Of a stretch of DNA of 45,092 nucleotides, positions 16,711 to 25,135 are shown one piece after another. The DNA comes from Planctomycetota bacterium (GTDB lineage Bacteria; Planctomycetota; Planctomycetia; Pirellulales; Pirellulaceae), in assembly GCA_024276655.1 (NCBI GenBank), contig JAJRWU010000149.1, forward strand, positions 1-45,092. Direction: 5' to 3'. The notes below the pieces were generated by a model. That model was not told where the DNA came from and ran no database searches. It saw only the letters and a list, made by a program, of their open reading frames with translations. The translations under genes and the position numbers were made by a program. Numbering within the stretch: the first letter of the stretch is position 1; each line of letters begins with the position of its first letter.

Positions 16711-18201
16711 CTACATGGCGTCGATCAGTTGTAGGCAGATTTTTCGCACTTCGCTGGGGTTGGCGTTGGGGTTTTTCTTTTTGGCTTGACCGATCAAAGC
16801 GCCCACGGCTTGTTGCTTGCCGCCCTGAACATCCGCCACGATGCGCGGATTGTCGTCCAATAACGATTGGCAGAGCGCCACGAGGGTGGAATCGTCGACG
16901 GCTTCAATTCCCAGGGTTTTCATCGCTGCGGGGGCCGTCGTTTTTGCATTGAGCATTTCGGCGAACACATCTTTAGCGCGCGACGAGGCAAGTTCTCCGC
17001 CTTGAATCAGACCGATCATTTCCGCCAGCGATTCCGCCGAAACGTCGAATTCCCCAATGCCGATTTCTTGCTCATTCAAATAGCGCAACACGCTCTGTTG
17101 GATCCAATTACCGGCCAGTTTTCCCGAGCCACTTTTTTCCGCCACGGCGATGTAGTAGTCGACGAACGGCCGCCCCTGATTCACAATCACCTCGGCGTCA
17201 TGGGCGTCGAGCGCGTAGTCGGTTTGCAAGCGGCTGCGCAGTTCGGCGGGCCGCTCGATCATGGCGGCTTTGAGCTTTTCCACCTCTTGGGCGCTGGTCA
17301 GCACGGGGGCCAGATCGGGGTCGGGGAAGTAGCGGTAATCGCTCGATTCCTCCTTGTGGCGTTGGGCGCGGGTGAGTTGGGCTTGGTCGTCCCAGCCGCG
17401 TGTTTGCTTGGGGGCGTCGCCCAGTTTTTTGCCCGCTTCCCGCCAAAGTTCGTATTGGCGTTGGGCTTCGTAAACCACCGCACGTTCGACGGCGCGAAAA
17501 CTGTTCAGGTTTTTGATCTCGACAATCGGCGTGGCGATTTTTTCGCCCTTTACCTCCAGGTGGAGATTAACGTTCGCATCGACGCGCAAGCTGCCTTCTT
17601 GCATGTTGCAATCCGACACACCCAGATAGGTGAGCAACAACTTCAATTCGGTGAGATAGGCCCGCGCCTCTTGAGCGGAGCGCATATCGGGCTCACTCAC
17701 GATTTCCAGCAGCGGCGTTCCGGCGCGGTTGAGGTCGATACGGCTATCCGCCTTGCCGGCGGCTTCGTCGTGCAGGCTTTTGCCGGCGTCGTCTTCCAAA
17801 TGGGCGCGAAGAATGCGAATTTTTTTGGGGGCGAAGGCGCCTTTGGGGTCGCTGATGTGCAGAAAGCCATGTTCCGACATCGGCAAATCGAACTGGCTGA
17901 TTTGATAGCCCCGGGGAGAATCGGGATAGAAATAGTTTTTCCGATCCCACTTGGTGAACTGGGGGATGTGCAGGTCGAGCGCGATGGCGGTTTTCAAGGA
18001 AAGCCGGAACGCCTCACGGTTCATCACCGGCAGCGCGCCCGGCATGCCGGTGCAAACCGGACAGGTTTGCGTATTGGGCGGCGCCCCGAATTTCGTGGAG
18101 CAGCGGCAAAACAGTTTCGATTGGGTGAGAAGTTGGACGTGAACTTCCAGCCCCACGACCGTCTCGTAAGCTGCGGTCGTTTCCTCGGGTTGCGTAATCA
18201 T
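16711..18201 (-). CDS. gatB: Asp-tRNA(Asn)/Glu-tRNA(Gln) amidotransferase subunit B
   Basis: GatB is the kinase and tRNA-binding subunit of GatCAB, which amidates misacylated Glu-tRNA(Gln) or Asp-tRNA(Asn). The 496-residue protein has the opening VGLEVHVQL and the Cys set in KLFCRCSTKFG and TCPVCTGMPGALPV. The core motif YFYPDSPRGYQISQFDLP is present, then RIDLNRAGTPLLEIVSEPD, and a C-terminal YqeY-like tail (NPNANPSEVRKICLQLI). Length is typical. ATG 18201 is preferred to an upstream TTG at 18219. The gatA and gatC genes are not in the window. Upstream, the AAA ATPase gene ends 110 bases away on the same strand. Confidence 0.98.
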   Translation of the reverse strand: MITQPEETTAAYETVVGLEVHVQLLTQSKLFCRCSTKFGAPPNTQTCPVCTGMPGALPVMNREAFRLSLKTAIALDLHIPQFTKWDRKNYFYPDSPRGYQISQFDLPMSEHGFLHISDPKGAFAPKKIRILRAHLEDDAGKSLHDEAAGKADSRIDLNRAGTPLLEIVSEPDMRSAQEARAYLTELKLLLTYLGVSDCNMQEGSLRVDANVNLHLEVKGEKIATPIVEIKNLNSFRAVERAVVYEAQRQYELWREAGKKLGDAPKQTRGWDDQAQLTRAQRHKEESSDYRYFPDPDLAPVLTSAQEVEKLKAAMIERPAELRSRLQTDYALDAHDAEVIVNQGRPFVDYYIAVAEKSGSGKLAGNWIQQSVLRYLNEQEIGIGEFDVSAESLAEMIGLIQGGELASSRAKDVFAEMLNAKTTAPAAMKTLGIEAVDDSTLVALCQSLLDDNPRIVADVQGGKQQAVGALIGQAKKKNPNANPSEVRKICLQLIDAM

Positions 18202-18311
18202 AAAACCGTATCCACTCAAAACCGACTTGCGTGAAGGCGTTGTACGCCACGTGCGGGGAACGCCAACGGCCCATGGTTATAGCACTTGCGGGCCGATGTA
18301 AAAATGGCGGC

Positions 18312-20060
18312 TTAGTCGCCGGAACCCATTCCGGCGGGCAAGCCGCCGACGGTTTCAGGCAGCAGATTCCACCAGGGCACGACGAACGCGGTTTCGCATT
18401 TGCAGGTCACGCGGCGGCCGAGAAATCGTTGGCTGACGCTGCCGGTTTTGTCGCAACCGGGGCAACGGGTGGTCCATTTGGCTTGCGAGAGGTTGAGCCG
18501 GGCGGGGTCGATCTGAGAAATGCGTTTCAGGGAAATGTCGTCGCCTTCGAGCGTGAGGAGCGTTTGTTTGTCGAGCGCGTCGGCCGCCAATTCGGCGATG
18601 CGATGCGCTTGATGGCCGAGCGCCTCTTCAAACACGTTACGCACAAACCTCGCGTTGCCGAAGTGTTCGTCGCGGAAATGGTGCGCCAGATGAAAGAGCA
18701 GCGAAGCCCGCGCCCGCGCCGCGGGGCTCAACTGATATTCTTCGTCGGCGCAGAATTTCTCCAGAATGCGGCACATGTGTTCGGGCGAGAAATCGTCGAA
18801 GGATATGTAACGCGTGAACCGGCTTTTCAAACCAGGATTGGCGTGAATAAAGTCGTGCATGAGTTGCGGATACCCGGCCACGATCACAACCAACCGCCGG
18901 CGGTCGTCTTCCATGCGTTTGAGCAAGGTTTGAATCGCTTCGCTGCCGTAGTCGCCGGCGTTATCGGCGGGGGCCAAGGTGTAGGCTTCATCGATAAACA
19001 ACACGCCATCGAGCGCCGACTCAATGACTTCGTCGGTTTTGATGGCCGTCTGCCCCACATACGCGCCGACCAACTCCGAGCGGTCGCACTCCACCAGATT
19101 GACCCGTTCCAGCAAACCGAAGCCGTACAGAACCTTGCTGATAATGCGCGCGACGGTCGTTTTGCCCGTTCCAGGATTACCGGTGAAGACAAAATGCAGC
19201 GTGCGGTTCGATTCCCGCAGTCCATGCTCGCGCCGCGCCTTCTGGACCTTTAAATACGCCGTGAGCCGATTCACCTCCGCCTTCACGGCGCTCAAGCCGA
19301 TCAAACTCCCCAACTCCTGAAGCGCTTCGTCCAGGACTTCGTCCGGCGGGGCTTCGGCGGGGTCGAACGTGGCGGCGCGGGCTGCGTGTTGAACGCCTTC
19401 TTGGGCGAACGGCGTCTGACTTTTCTTCCGCTTGTTTTTGTTTGAAAAGGCGGAGGCCACATCGATCGCAACGCCATCGAATAGGCTGCGGTAATGATGC
19501 TCCTCAGCCGACACGCCGCCGACTTGCAGCACGTCGTCCAACGCCGTTCGCACCATATTCGCGTAGCGATCCAACAAAGAGCACTCGCTCCAATGCCGAT
19601 CAATACCTCCACAGAGGCGCAGCGCCGACGAAAGTGCGCCCGATTCCGCGCCGCCGAACCAGGATTCGTCGGTCACGAACGTCGTGATGAATTCATGGTG
19701 GCTGTTGGCGTTATGGTGGTCGAACCGCCGATACCGCACCACCGAGAGCCCCAGTCGCGCGCCCATTACGCTCGTCACCGACCAGGCGCGGTCGAGTTCT
19801 TCGTGGGTCACTTCGCCATCGCAGGCTCCGGCGCCCGCCACCCACGCCAAGAGGTTGGAGGCGAAGGTTAGTTCGACGATGGTCTCCGTGGGCGGATAAC
19901 CGGCCTTCTCAAACGCTTCTCGCATATCGACCCAGCGGGAATAACGCTCGCCCAATATTTGAGCCAGCACGCGATCATCCTCCAATGAGCCGAGTTTTTC
20001 GACCACCGCCGAAACGATTTCCCGGTATTCGCCGCTCAGTGAAGACCAGAGGTCGGCCAT
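18312..20060 (-). CDS. CbxX/CfxQ-type AAA ATPase with TerB-like N-terminus and C-terminal Cys cluster
   Basis: The 582-residue protein has an N-terminal helical region (about 60-200) with a TerB-like stretch containing GACDGEVTHEELDRAW. The AAA core of the CbxX/SpoVK type starts near LIGLSAVKAEVNRLTAYLK. Walker A is GNPGTGKTT at 294-302 and Walker B is LFIDEAY beginning at 354. GYPQLMHDFIHANPGLKSRF is the sensor and arginine-finger region. The C-terminus adds CPGC and CKC motifs that could bind zinc. CbxX proteins remodel other proteins (Rubisco activase is one case), but there is no Rubisco here and the client is unknown. The ATG begins one base after the stop of the sugar dehydrogenase gene, so translation is likely coupled. 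Confidence 0.9.
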   Translation of the reverse strand: MADLWSSLSGEYREIVSAVVEKLGSLEDDRVLAQILGERYSRWVDMREAFEKAGYPPTETIVELTFASNLLAWVAGAGACDGEVTHEELDRAWSVTSVMGARLGLSVVRYRRFDHHNANSHHEFITTFVTDESWFGGAESGALSSALRLCGGIDRHWSECSLLDRYANMVRTALDDVLQVGGVSAEEHHYRSLFDGVAIDVASAFSNKNKRKKSQTPFAQEGVQHAARAATFDPAEAPPDEVLDEALQELGSLIGLSAVKAEVNRLTAYLKVQKARREHGLRESNRTLHFVFTGNPGTGKTTVARIISKVLYGFGLLERVNLVECDRSELVGAYVGQTAIKTDEVIESALDGVLFIDEAYTLAPADNAGDYGSEAIQTLLKRMEDDRRRLVVIVAGYPQLMHDFIHANPGLKSRFTRYISFDDFSPEHMCRILEKFCADEEYQLSPAARARASLLFHLAHHFRDEHFGNARFVRNVFEEALGHQAHRIAELAADALDKQTLLTLEGDDISLKRISQIDPARLNLSQAKWTTRCPGCDKTGSVSQRFLGRRVTCKCETAFVVPWWNLLPETVGGLPAGMGSGD

Positions 20061-20061
20061 C

Positions 20062-21279
20062 CTATTTCGCCTGGTTGAATCGGTAGATCATGCCGAAGGC
20101 GTCGGTGAAATACACTTCGCCGGCTTCATCTTCGCCGAACGTGATGACCGGCATGTTTTTCACGCTCACCGAAGCGCCCGGCTTGAGCAAGTGATTGCCC
20201 AGCACGACCTTTTCCTTGCGGTCGTACTGCAAGGCCCACACCCGGCCGGAAACGTAGTCGGCATACAAATAAGCGCCCTGAAGTTCGGGGAGTTTCTTAC
20301 CACGATAAACGCCGCCGCCGGTGATCGACTTGCCGTCCACGGCGTGGTGGAATTCCCAAATCGGTTCGATCAGGTTTTTATGCGGCCCGGCGCCTTTCGG
20401 TCCGAACGGATTCTTGCCTTCCCGAATGTTCCAACCATAGTTGCCGCCCGAGACGAGAATATCGATCTCTTCCCACAAGTTCTGCCCGACATCGCCAGCC
20501 CACAATTCGCCGGTTTGGCGATCGAACGACATCCGCCAGATGTTTCGCAGGCCGTAAGCCCAAATTTCTGGACGCGCGCCTTTGCGGCCCACGAAAGGAT
20601 TGTCTTTGGGAATGGCGTAATTTTTGCCGTCGCTCTTGTGGTTGACATCAATGCGAAGCACGGAGCCCAATAACGTGCCCAAATTCTGCGCGTTATCGAA
20701 CGGATCATTCGCCTTGCCGCCATCGCCCAAGGCGATGTAAAGGTAGCCGTCGGGTCCGAATACTATCGTGCCGCCGTTATGGTTCCAGAACGGTTGCTTG
20801 ATTCTCAGCAGCTCCTCTTCGGAGGCCGGGTCTGCCTTGTTGGGGTCGTCTTTCGAGATGCGGAACCGCGAGATCACCGAAGTTTGCGGCGTGTCGGTGG
20901 TGGTGTAATAGATGAAAAATTCGCCGTTCTTTTTGTAATCGGGATGGAACGCCAAGCCGAGCAAGCCTTCTTCATTCTCTTTATCCTTGTACTCCACGCG
21001 AGATTCGATATCGAGAAAGACGGTCGTATTCTTCACGTTCTGGTCGTTGGCGAAAAAACGCACCACGCCCTGTTGTTCGGCCACGAAAACGCGGTCGGAG
21101 CCATCGGCGGCGTTGGTCAAGACAATCGGCCGACGAATTCGCAGATTGGGAAAGGCCCGCTCCGTTTGGATGGATAGCTTGGCGGGCGCCGCCGGCGGCG
21201 CCGCATGCGCGGAGTAGGCGAACGCCACGGAATAAAAGGCCACGGCGAACGAACGGAAGATTCGTGCGGAAAGTTTCAT
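20062..21279 (-). CDS. Exported PQQ-type sugar dehydrogenase (glucose/sorbosone dehydrogenase family)
   Basis: The 405-residue protein has a signal peptide (FRSFAVAFYSVAFAYSAHAA). It shows six-bladed beta-propeller motifs of the soluble aldose sugar dehydrogenase family: VFVAEQQGVVRFF, LLGLAFHPDYKKNGEFFIYY, WNHNGGTIVFGPDGYLYIAL and the characteristic YGLRNIWRMSFDRQTGELW followed by AGDVGQNLWEEID. It is predicted to act in the periplasm, oxidising sugars or aldehydes with PQQ and passing electrons to a cytochrome. PQQ binding is inferred from the family. It is first of the leftward block; its stop TAG is followed after one base by the AAA ATPase start. Confidence 0.92.
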   Translation of the reverse strand: MKLSARIFRSFAVAFYSVAFAYSAHAAPPAAPAKLSIQTERAFPNLRIRRPIVLTNAADGSDRVFVAEQQGVVRFFANDQNVKNTTVFLDIESRVEYKDKENEEGLLGLAFHPDYKKNGEFFIYYTTTDTPQTSVISRFRISKDDPNKADPASEEELLRIKQPFWNHNGGTIVFGPDGYLYIALGDGGKANDPFDNAQNLGTLLGSVLRIDVNHKSDGKNYAIPKDNPFVGRKGARPEIWAYGLRNIWRMSFDRQTGELWAGDVGQNLWEEIDILVSGGNYGWNIREGKNPFGPKGAGPHKNLIEPIWEFHHAVDGKSITGGGVYRGKKLPELQGAYLYADYVSGRVWALQYDRKEKVVLGNHLLKPGASVSVKNMPVITFGEDEAGEVYFTDAFGMIYRFNQAK

Positions 21280-21473
21280 GAGAACGCAACCCAGGGGAAA
21301 TCTTGATGAAGGACAAAGCTGTTCAATGACAACGCCACAGACAAACCTTCAAGCCTAAATGACAGCCGAGCCGATTGCAATCGGCGGCATTGGCTGGAAC
21401 TCCAACGGCGCTGACCGTTGGAGTTCAGCCTTCAGACTGCTTTCGCCAATTTTCAACCGAAGGCGATGCGTTT

Positions 21474-22766
21474 TTAGCGAATGTCGACTCTCGAACCCTG
21501 AGCCAAGATGCCAAAAATGTCGCCGGCGTCTTGGGGGCTGAGGCTCAGGCAACCGGCGCCGTTGGCTGCGGACGCCGAACTACCGTGGAGTGAAAGGCCG
21601 CCGCCGAGGTCGATCCAAACGTTGCCGTAGGGGTTGTCAGGATGTCCGACCGGAAGGTTTCGTCCGCTGGGATCGAAAAACACGCGGCCGGGCTCCAAGG
21701 CGAGAACGGTAAAGCGTCCTGGCCGCGGGGCCGGACGATCGCCCACCGAGAGCGGAAAGCGGCCGGCGTAAAGTTGGCCGAGAAATAAAGTCAACTCACT
21801 TTTTTGTAGGTCGATTTCGGCGCGGAACGGGCCGCGCAGCACCTTCAACTCCCGGCCCGGCAACAAGAGTTCCGGGTCTTGGACGCCATTGATGCTGCGC
21901 AACAAACGCCAAGGCACGCCATACCGTTCGGCGATTTCATAAAGCGTTTCGCCGCGTCGCACTTTGTAGGCCGGTTCAAGCCGATTTTCACGCGAGTAAA
22001 TGACGGATCCGGCGAGTTGGTCGAGCCGCTGCATCAGACGTTTCGTTTGCGATTCATCCAAGGCGGAGCTTTGGTAATACGTGCTCAATGTCAGGAGCGC
22101 TTCGGCCATGTGGCCTTCGTCGACCTGTGTTTGCGCGGTGTTCCACACACGGAGAAAGCTGTATTGGGTCAAAGCCGACGCCGAAGATTCGCCCACGGAG
22201 TTCGCGCCCCTCGCATTCGAAGGGCCGCCTGCTTCTTCCGGCGCCGAGCCGTGGTCGTGCGAGTGGCCATCGTGCGACGCCAGGTGTTGGGAGTCGGCCG
22301 CGCTGGCAACCTCTCCCGCGCCGGGCGCATTGAACGAAGCCGTGGCCAGCCCCGATGCGCCGCGACCATAATTGGGTAGGTCTGACAATCGGGCGGACGC
22401 GGAACCTGGGGCGGCGGGCATTTCCAGAGAGGCGTTCACGCTGTTCGGAGCATCGTGCGAACCGGCCAGGGGTGGCGGCGAAAGCCTCGCCACGGCGCCC
22501 GAAGCGGGCGAGGTGGAATCCGCCGCCGGCGAGGCCATCATCGTGTTTGAATGGCTGCCAGGCTGTTGTGGGTTGGTGTCGCCGCCAGCCGGGGCGAAGG
22601 AAACTTCGGGCCCTGAATCGTCTTGGCTGGTATCGTCGGCCGACGTCCAGGCTTGATCGAGCAGCGACTGCGGCAGCGTTCCGTTGGGTTCGTTGAGCAC
22701 CACGTACACGCCGCCCAGCACGGCGAGCAACAGGATTACCACCAGTGCGGTGTTTATCGTTTCCAT
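21474..22766 (-). CDS. Membrane-anchored LysM / L,D-transpeptidase (YkuD) protein
   Basis: The 430-residue protein opens METINTALVVILLLAVLGGV, a single N-terminal anchor. A long Ser/Ala/Gly-rich linker of low complexity follows. A LysM domain is at about 266-312 (KVRRGETLYEIAERYGVPW), then a YkuD catalytic domain to the end. The predicted active site has His394 (LHGSS) and Cys406 (GAGCLSLS), but the usual [S/T]HGC reads GAGC, so the His normally next to the Cys is missing and the spacing is shorter. L,D-transpeptidases make 3-3 crosslinks or attach proteins in peptidoglycan; activity of this variant is uncertain. A strong AAGGAGG precedes the ATG. The gene diverges from 22932 across 165 bases. 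Confidence 0.92.
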   Translation of the reverse strand: METINTALVVILLLAVLGGVYVVLNEPNGTLPQSLLDQAWTSADDTSQDDSGPEVSFAPAGGDTNPQQPGSHSNTMMASPAADSTSPASGAVARLSPPPLAGSHDAPNSVNASLEMPAAPGSASARLSDLPNYGRGASGLATASFNAPGAGEVASAADSQHLASHDGHSHDHGSAPEEAGGPSNARGANSVGESSASALTQYSFLRVWNTAQTQVDEGHMAEALLTLSTYYQSSALDESQTKRLMQRLDQLAGSVIYSRENRLEPAYKVRRGETLYEIAERYGVPWRLLRSINGVQDPELLLPGRELKVLRGPFRAEIDLQKSELTLFLGQLYAGRFPLSVGDRPAPRPGRFTVLALEPGRVFFDPSGRNLPVGHPDNPYGNVWIDLGGGLSLHGSSASAANGAGCLSLSPQDAGDIFGILAQGSRVDIR

Positions 22767-22931
22767 GTTCGTCCTCCTTGACGAATCTCCGGCCCTGTCG
22801 CGGGGCGGAGCAGCACGTTTTGGAAAGGGCGTCTGCGGAATTGCCGTTCCCGTGCGAAAGTGTGTCAGTTAGGTTTTACGGGGTCTTTGACAGGCTTGCA
22901 GGAATTGTGATTTATTTTGAGGTTGGCGGCA

Positions 22932-23201
22932 ATGGAATTCGACGAACATGCAACAGACGGCGACCACTGGGAAGATGAAGATAACGACTGGCAAGATGAG
23001 TTCGACGGCAGTGAGAATGAAGCCGACCAATACGTCGATTGTCCTTTTTGCGGCGCCGATGTATACGAGTTGGCCGAGCAATGTCCGGCGTGCGGTTCCT
23101 ATATAACGCATTCCACCAGCGCGTTTTCCGGCAAACCCTGGTGGTGGGTTACTCTCGGTTTGATTGGAATTCTAGCTTTGGCGGCGGCGTTGCTGTTTTA
23201 G
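22932..23201 (+). CDS. Small acidic zinc-ribbon membrane protein
   Basis: The 89-residue product has three parts: an acidic N-terminus (about residues 1-34, rich in Asp, Glu and Trp), a zinc ribbon with CPFC at 37-40 and CPAC at 51-54, and a C-terminal membrane helix (WWWVTLGLIGILALAAALLF). It is expected to be anchored with the ribbon exposed on one face. The function is unknown; similar small zinc-ribbon proteins are common in Planctomycetota. ATG 22932 is chosen over TTG 22917. It is transcribed divergently from the L,D-transpeptidase gene, so both promoters must lie in 22767-22931. Confidence 0.82.
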   Translation: MEFDEHATDGDHWEDEDNDWQDEFDGSENEADQYVDCPFCGADVYELAEQCPACGSYITHSTSAFSGKPWWWVTLGLIGILALAAALLF

Positions 23202-23673
23202 GTGTTGTCATTTTAATGGAACGGCACTTTAGAAAAAAACGCCGCGCAAAGCCAGATCAACTATCCAAATGCGCATCGGAATAAAATCACCAACTTTGGC
23301 GTCGTTCATTTTGAAGACGGGTCATTGATCGCGCCCCCCCTCTGAAGAGCTGTTTTTTTGGAATTCTTGGCCCAATGGCGGCTTTGTAAGGCACTTCACA
23401 GTAGGTTGCGCCCGCAGTCGGCAAGATATTGCATTGAGGTGAGCGGCAGATGAAATTTTACTAATACAAGCACGAAGCGCAAGCGAGTGAATCAGCAAAC
23501 GGTCGTTCCCGCGTAGGCGGGAACCAAAAAAACTCACCGACTCCCGCTGCGTGCGGGTAAGTTATTTCCGCCACTCGCCTAATGTCGGGCGCCTACTTTG
23601 GCGGGCTGTCGACAAAGCGACGTGGGGCAGCGCCGCCTCGCACATCCAAACTGCTTGGGAAGGAACAATAGTC
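23202..23673. other. Gene-free stretch containing element B copy 3
   Basis: No gene is supported. Element B occupies about 23437-23581. The rest, including a C-rich run near 23333, shows nothing recognisable. The final 90 bases contain the Shine-Dalgarno-like GGGAAGGA (23657-23664) for the DUF3179 gene, and presumably its promoter. Confidence 0.5.
23437..23581 (+). repeat. MITE-like element B, copy 3
   Basis: The copy runs from AGGTGAGCGGCAGATGAAAT to CCGCCACTCGCCTAA and contains the shared core ACAAGCACGAAGCGCAAGCG, then TCCCGCGTAGGCGGGAACC. The left end lacks a flanking TA; the right end is followed by TA. It lies upstream of the DUF3179 gene. Confidence 0.8.
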
Positions 23674-24768
23674 GTGGTGGAAACTACCTCGAAACCTGGC
23701 GTCGTTAAACGCATGGTACGTTTGGTCGTGCTGGCGGTATTGAGCGCGGCGGTGGCGGTTCCGGCGGCGATGGCCATTTCCAAGTGGCAAGACTGGAAGT
23801 TCCGCGCCAGCGAATCGGCGCTGAGTTTGGCGATGACCGAACACGCAATCAGCCTTGAAAACCCGCCCAGCCCCGAGTCGTTTTTTCCGATGGAAGTTGT
23901 TTCACGTCCGCCATCGGTTTCGGATTTTCCCATTTTGTCGGCCGAGGAGGCGAAAGGAAAAATCGAAGACAACGAACTGGTGCTGGGCGTGACGATCAAC
24001 GGCGAGTCGCGTGCTTACCCATTGAACGTGCTGACCGGCCCGGATCGCGAAGTTTTCAACGATCAGTTGGGCGGCCGCCGGATCGCCGCCACTTGGTGAC
24101 ATCTCTGCTACAATGGCATCGTGTATGCCACCGAAGTTGACGGCAAAAACCTCACGCTGGGCGTTTCCGGGATGCTCTGGGAGGGCAGCCTCGTGATGGT
24201 CGACCAAGAGACCGGAAGCCTGTGGAGCCATTTATTGGGCGCCTGCATGAAAGGCCCGCTGGTGGGGAAAGAACTCGAGGTGATCCCCTCGTTGATGACC
24301 GACTGGAAATCTTGGAAAACACGAAACGCCAAGGGCTCATTGGCGTGGCTCCCGCGCACCGCCATCCGATATCGGTCGGGTCCTTCCAGACTGGATACGG
24401 GGCTGGGTCTGGGCTTGGTCGAAGAGGGTGAGTCGCGGATCTGGGACTTCGGATTTCTGGCTGCACATCCGGTGATCAACGACAAACTGGCGGGACGACC
24501 GTTGGTTGTCTTTTTTGATTTGTCGGCTGAAGCGGCGTCGATCTTTTCGAGGCTTGTTGATGACCAGGTTTTAAGCTTCACGTTCCGTGAAAACCAGTGC
24601 CTCGACAACGAAACCGAAAGCAGTTGGGACCTCCAAACCGGAGCGGCGCTTTCGGGGCCCATGCAAGGCCGACAACTCACGCGTTTGCCCGGCATCGTTT
24701 CCGACGGCGCCGCCTGGGAAACCTTCCATCCCAAAACCACTGTGTGGCTGCCGGACGAAAAGCCATAA
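23674..24768 (+). CDS. DUF3179 protein with in-frame TGA: candidate selenoprotein
   Basis: Read through TGA 24097-24099, the frame encodes 364 residues. GTG 23674 is chosen because GGGAAGGA lies 10 bases upstream; an N-terminal membrane segment (VRLVVLAVLSAAVAVPAAMA) follows. The DUF3179 pattern is clear: NGESRAYPLNVL, then FNDQLGGRRIAATW, the TGA (codon 142), HLCYNGIVYATEVDGKNLTL, VSGMLWEGSLVM and ETGSLWSHLLG. In this family a Cys is expected at codon 142, forming CxxC with Cys145, so decoding as selenocysteine would give UxxC. The part after the TGA remains in frame and well conserved to its natural stop at 24766. Alternatives are a single nonsense mutation or base error. The product would be exported or membrane-attached; its reaction is unknown. 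Its stop coincides with element B copy 4. Confidence 0.72.
24097..24130 (+). promoter_or_regulatory. TGA plus SECIS-like hairpin
   Basis: After the TGA (24097-24099) come 14 bases and then a perfect 6-bp stem, TGGCAT (24114-24119) with ATGCCA (24125-24130), around the 5-base loop CGTGT. The loop begins 21 bases after the TGA and has G as its second base. Bacterial SECIS elements lie immediately downstream of the Sec codon, with a small loop about 16-37 bases away and a G among its first bases, so the geometry fits. The stem is short and chance occurrence is possible. Confidence 0.5.
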
Positions 24769-24915
24769 GGCGAGCGGCGGAAAATAACTTACCCACACGC
24801 AGCGGGAGTCAGTGAGTTTTTTGGGCCCCGCCTGCGCCGGAATGACGGTTTTCTGATTCACTCGCTTGCGCTTCGTGCTTGTATTTAGGTAAATTCTCAT
24901 CCGCCGCTCGCCTTA
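24766..24915 (-). repeat. MITE-like element B, copy 4
   Basis: This inverted copy runs from TAAGGCGAGCGGCGGAAA to CCGCCGCTCGCCTTA. The ends are inverted repeats flanked by TA on both sides. Its first three bases are the stop codon of the DUF3179 gene. Confidence 0.82.
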
Positions 24916-25135
24916 CCATCGGCGCGGAACCTTATCGCTACGGATTGATGATCTGCACGATCTCCAAAGCGTGAGTTCCAATGGCAAAACCGAGCCCCTC
25001 TCTTGGGGTGGCCAAGGTGCTGTCTGTATAGCATTGCAGCCTCGGGTAGGCCATAATGGAGGTCCCGCCCAGATTGAACTCCCCGATTGAGCCTCCCCCG
25101 CCTTCTCGACCCTCGAGCAATGGAGTTGATTTCTC
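24916..25135. other. Short gap with a possible leftward coding remnant
   Basis: On the minus strand, 25120-24938 reads as 60 residues ending in GTHALEIVQIINP, with protein-like composition (PRLQCYTDSTLATPREGLGF). It lacks an ATG and runs back towards the start of the PSD1 gene. It may be the 3' remnant of a gene whose front was lost; I do not recognise it. Otherwise this gap holds the promoter region of the rightward gene at 25136. Confidence 0.25.

Noticed and set aside
16867-18234. Long forward frame of 455 codons opposite gatB
   Set aside because: It is an antisense shadow of a certain gene; the GC-rich third positions of gatB keep this frame open, and the composition matches no family.
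24100-24120. Programmed frameshift in the DUF3179 gene
   Set aside because: Both halves are in the same frame; only one stop codon separates them, so no shift is needed.
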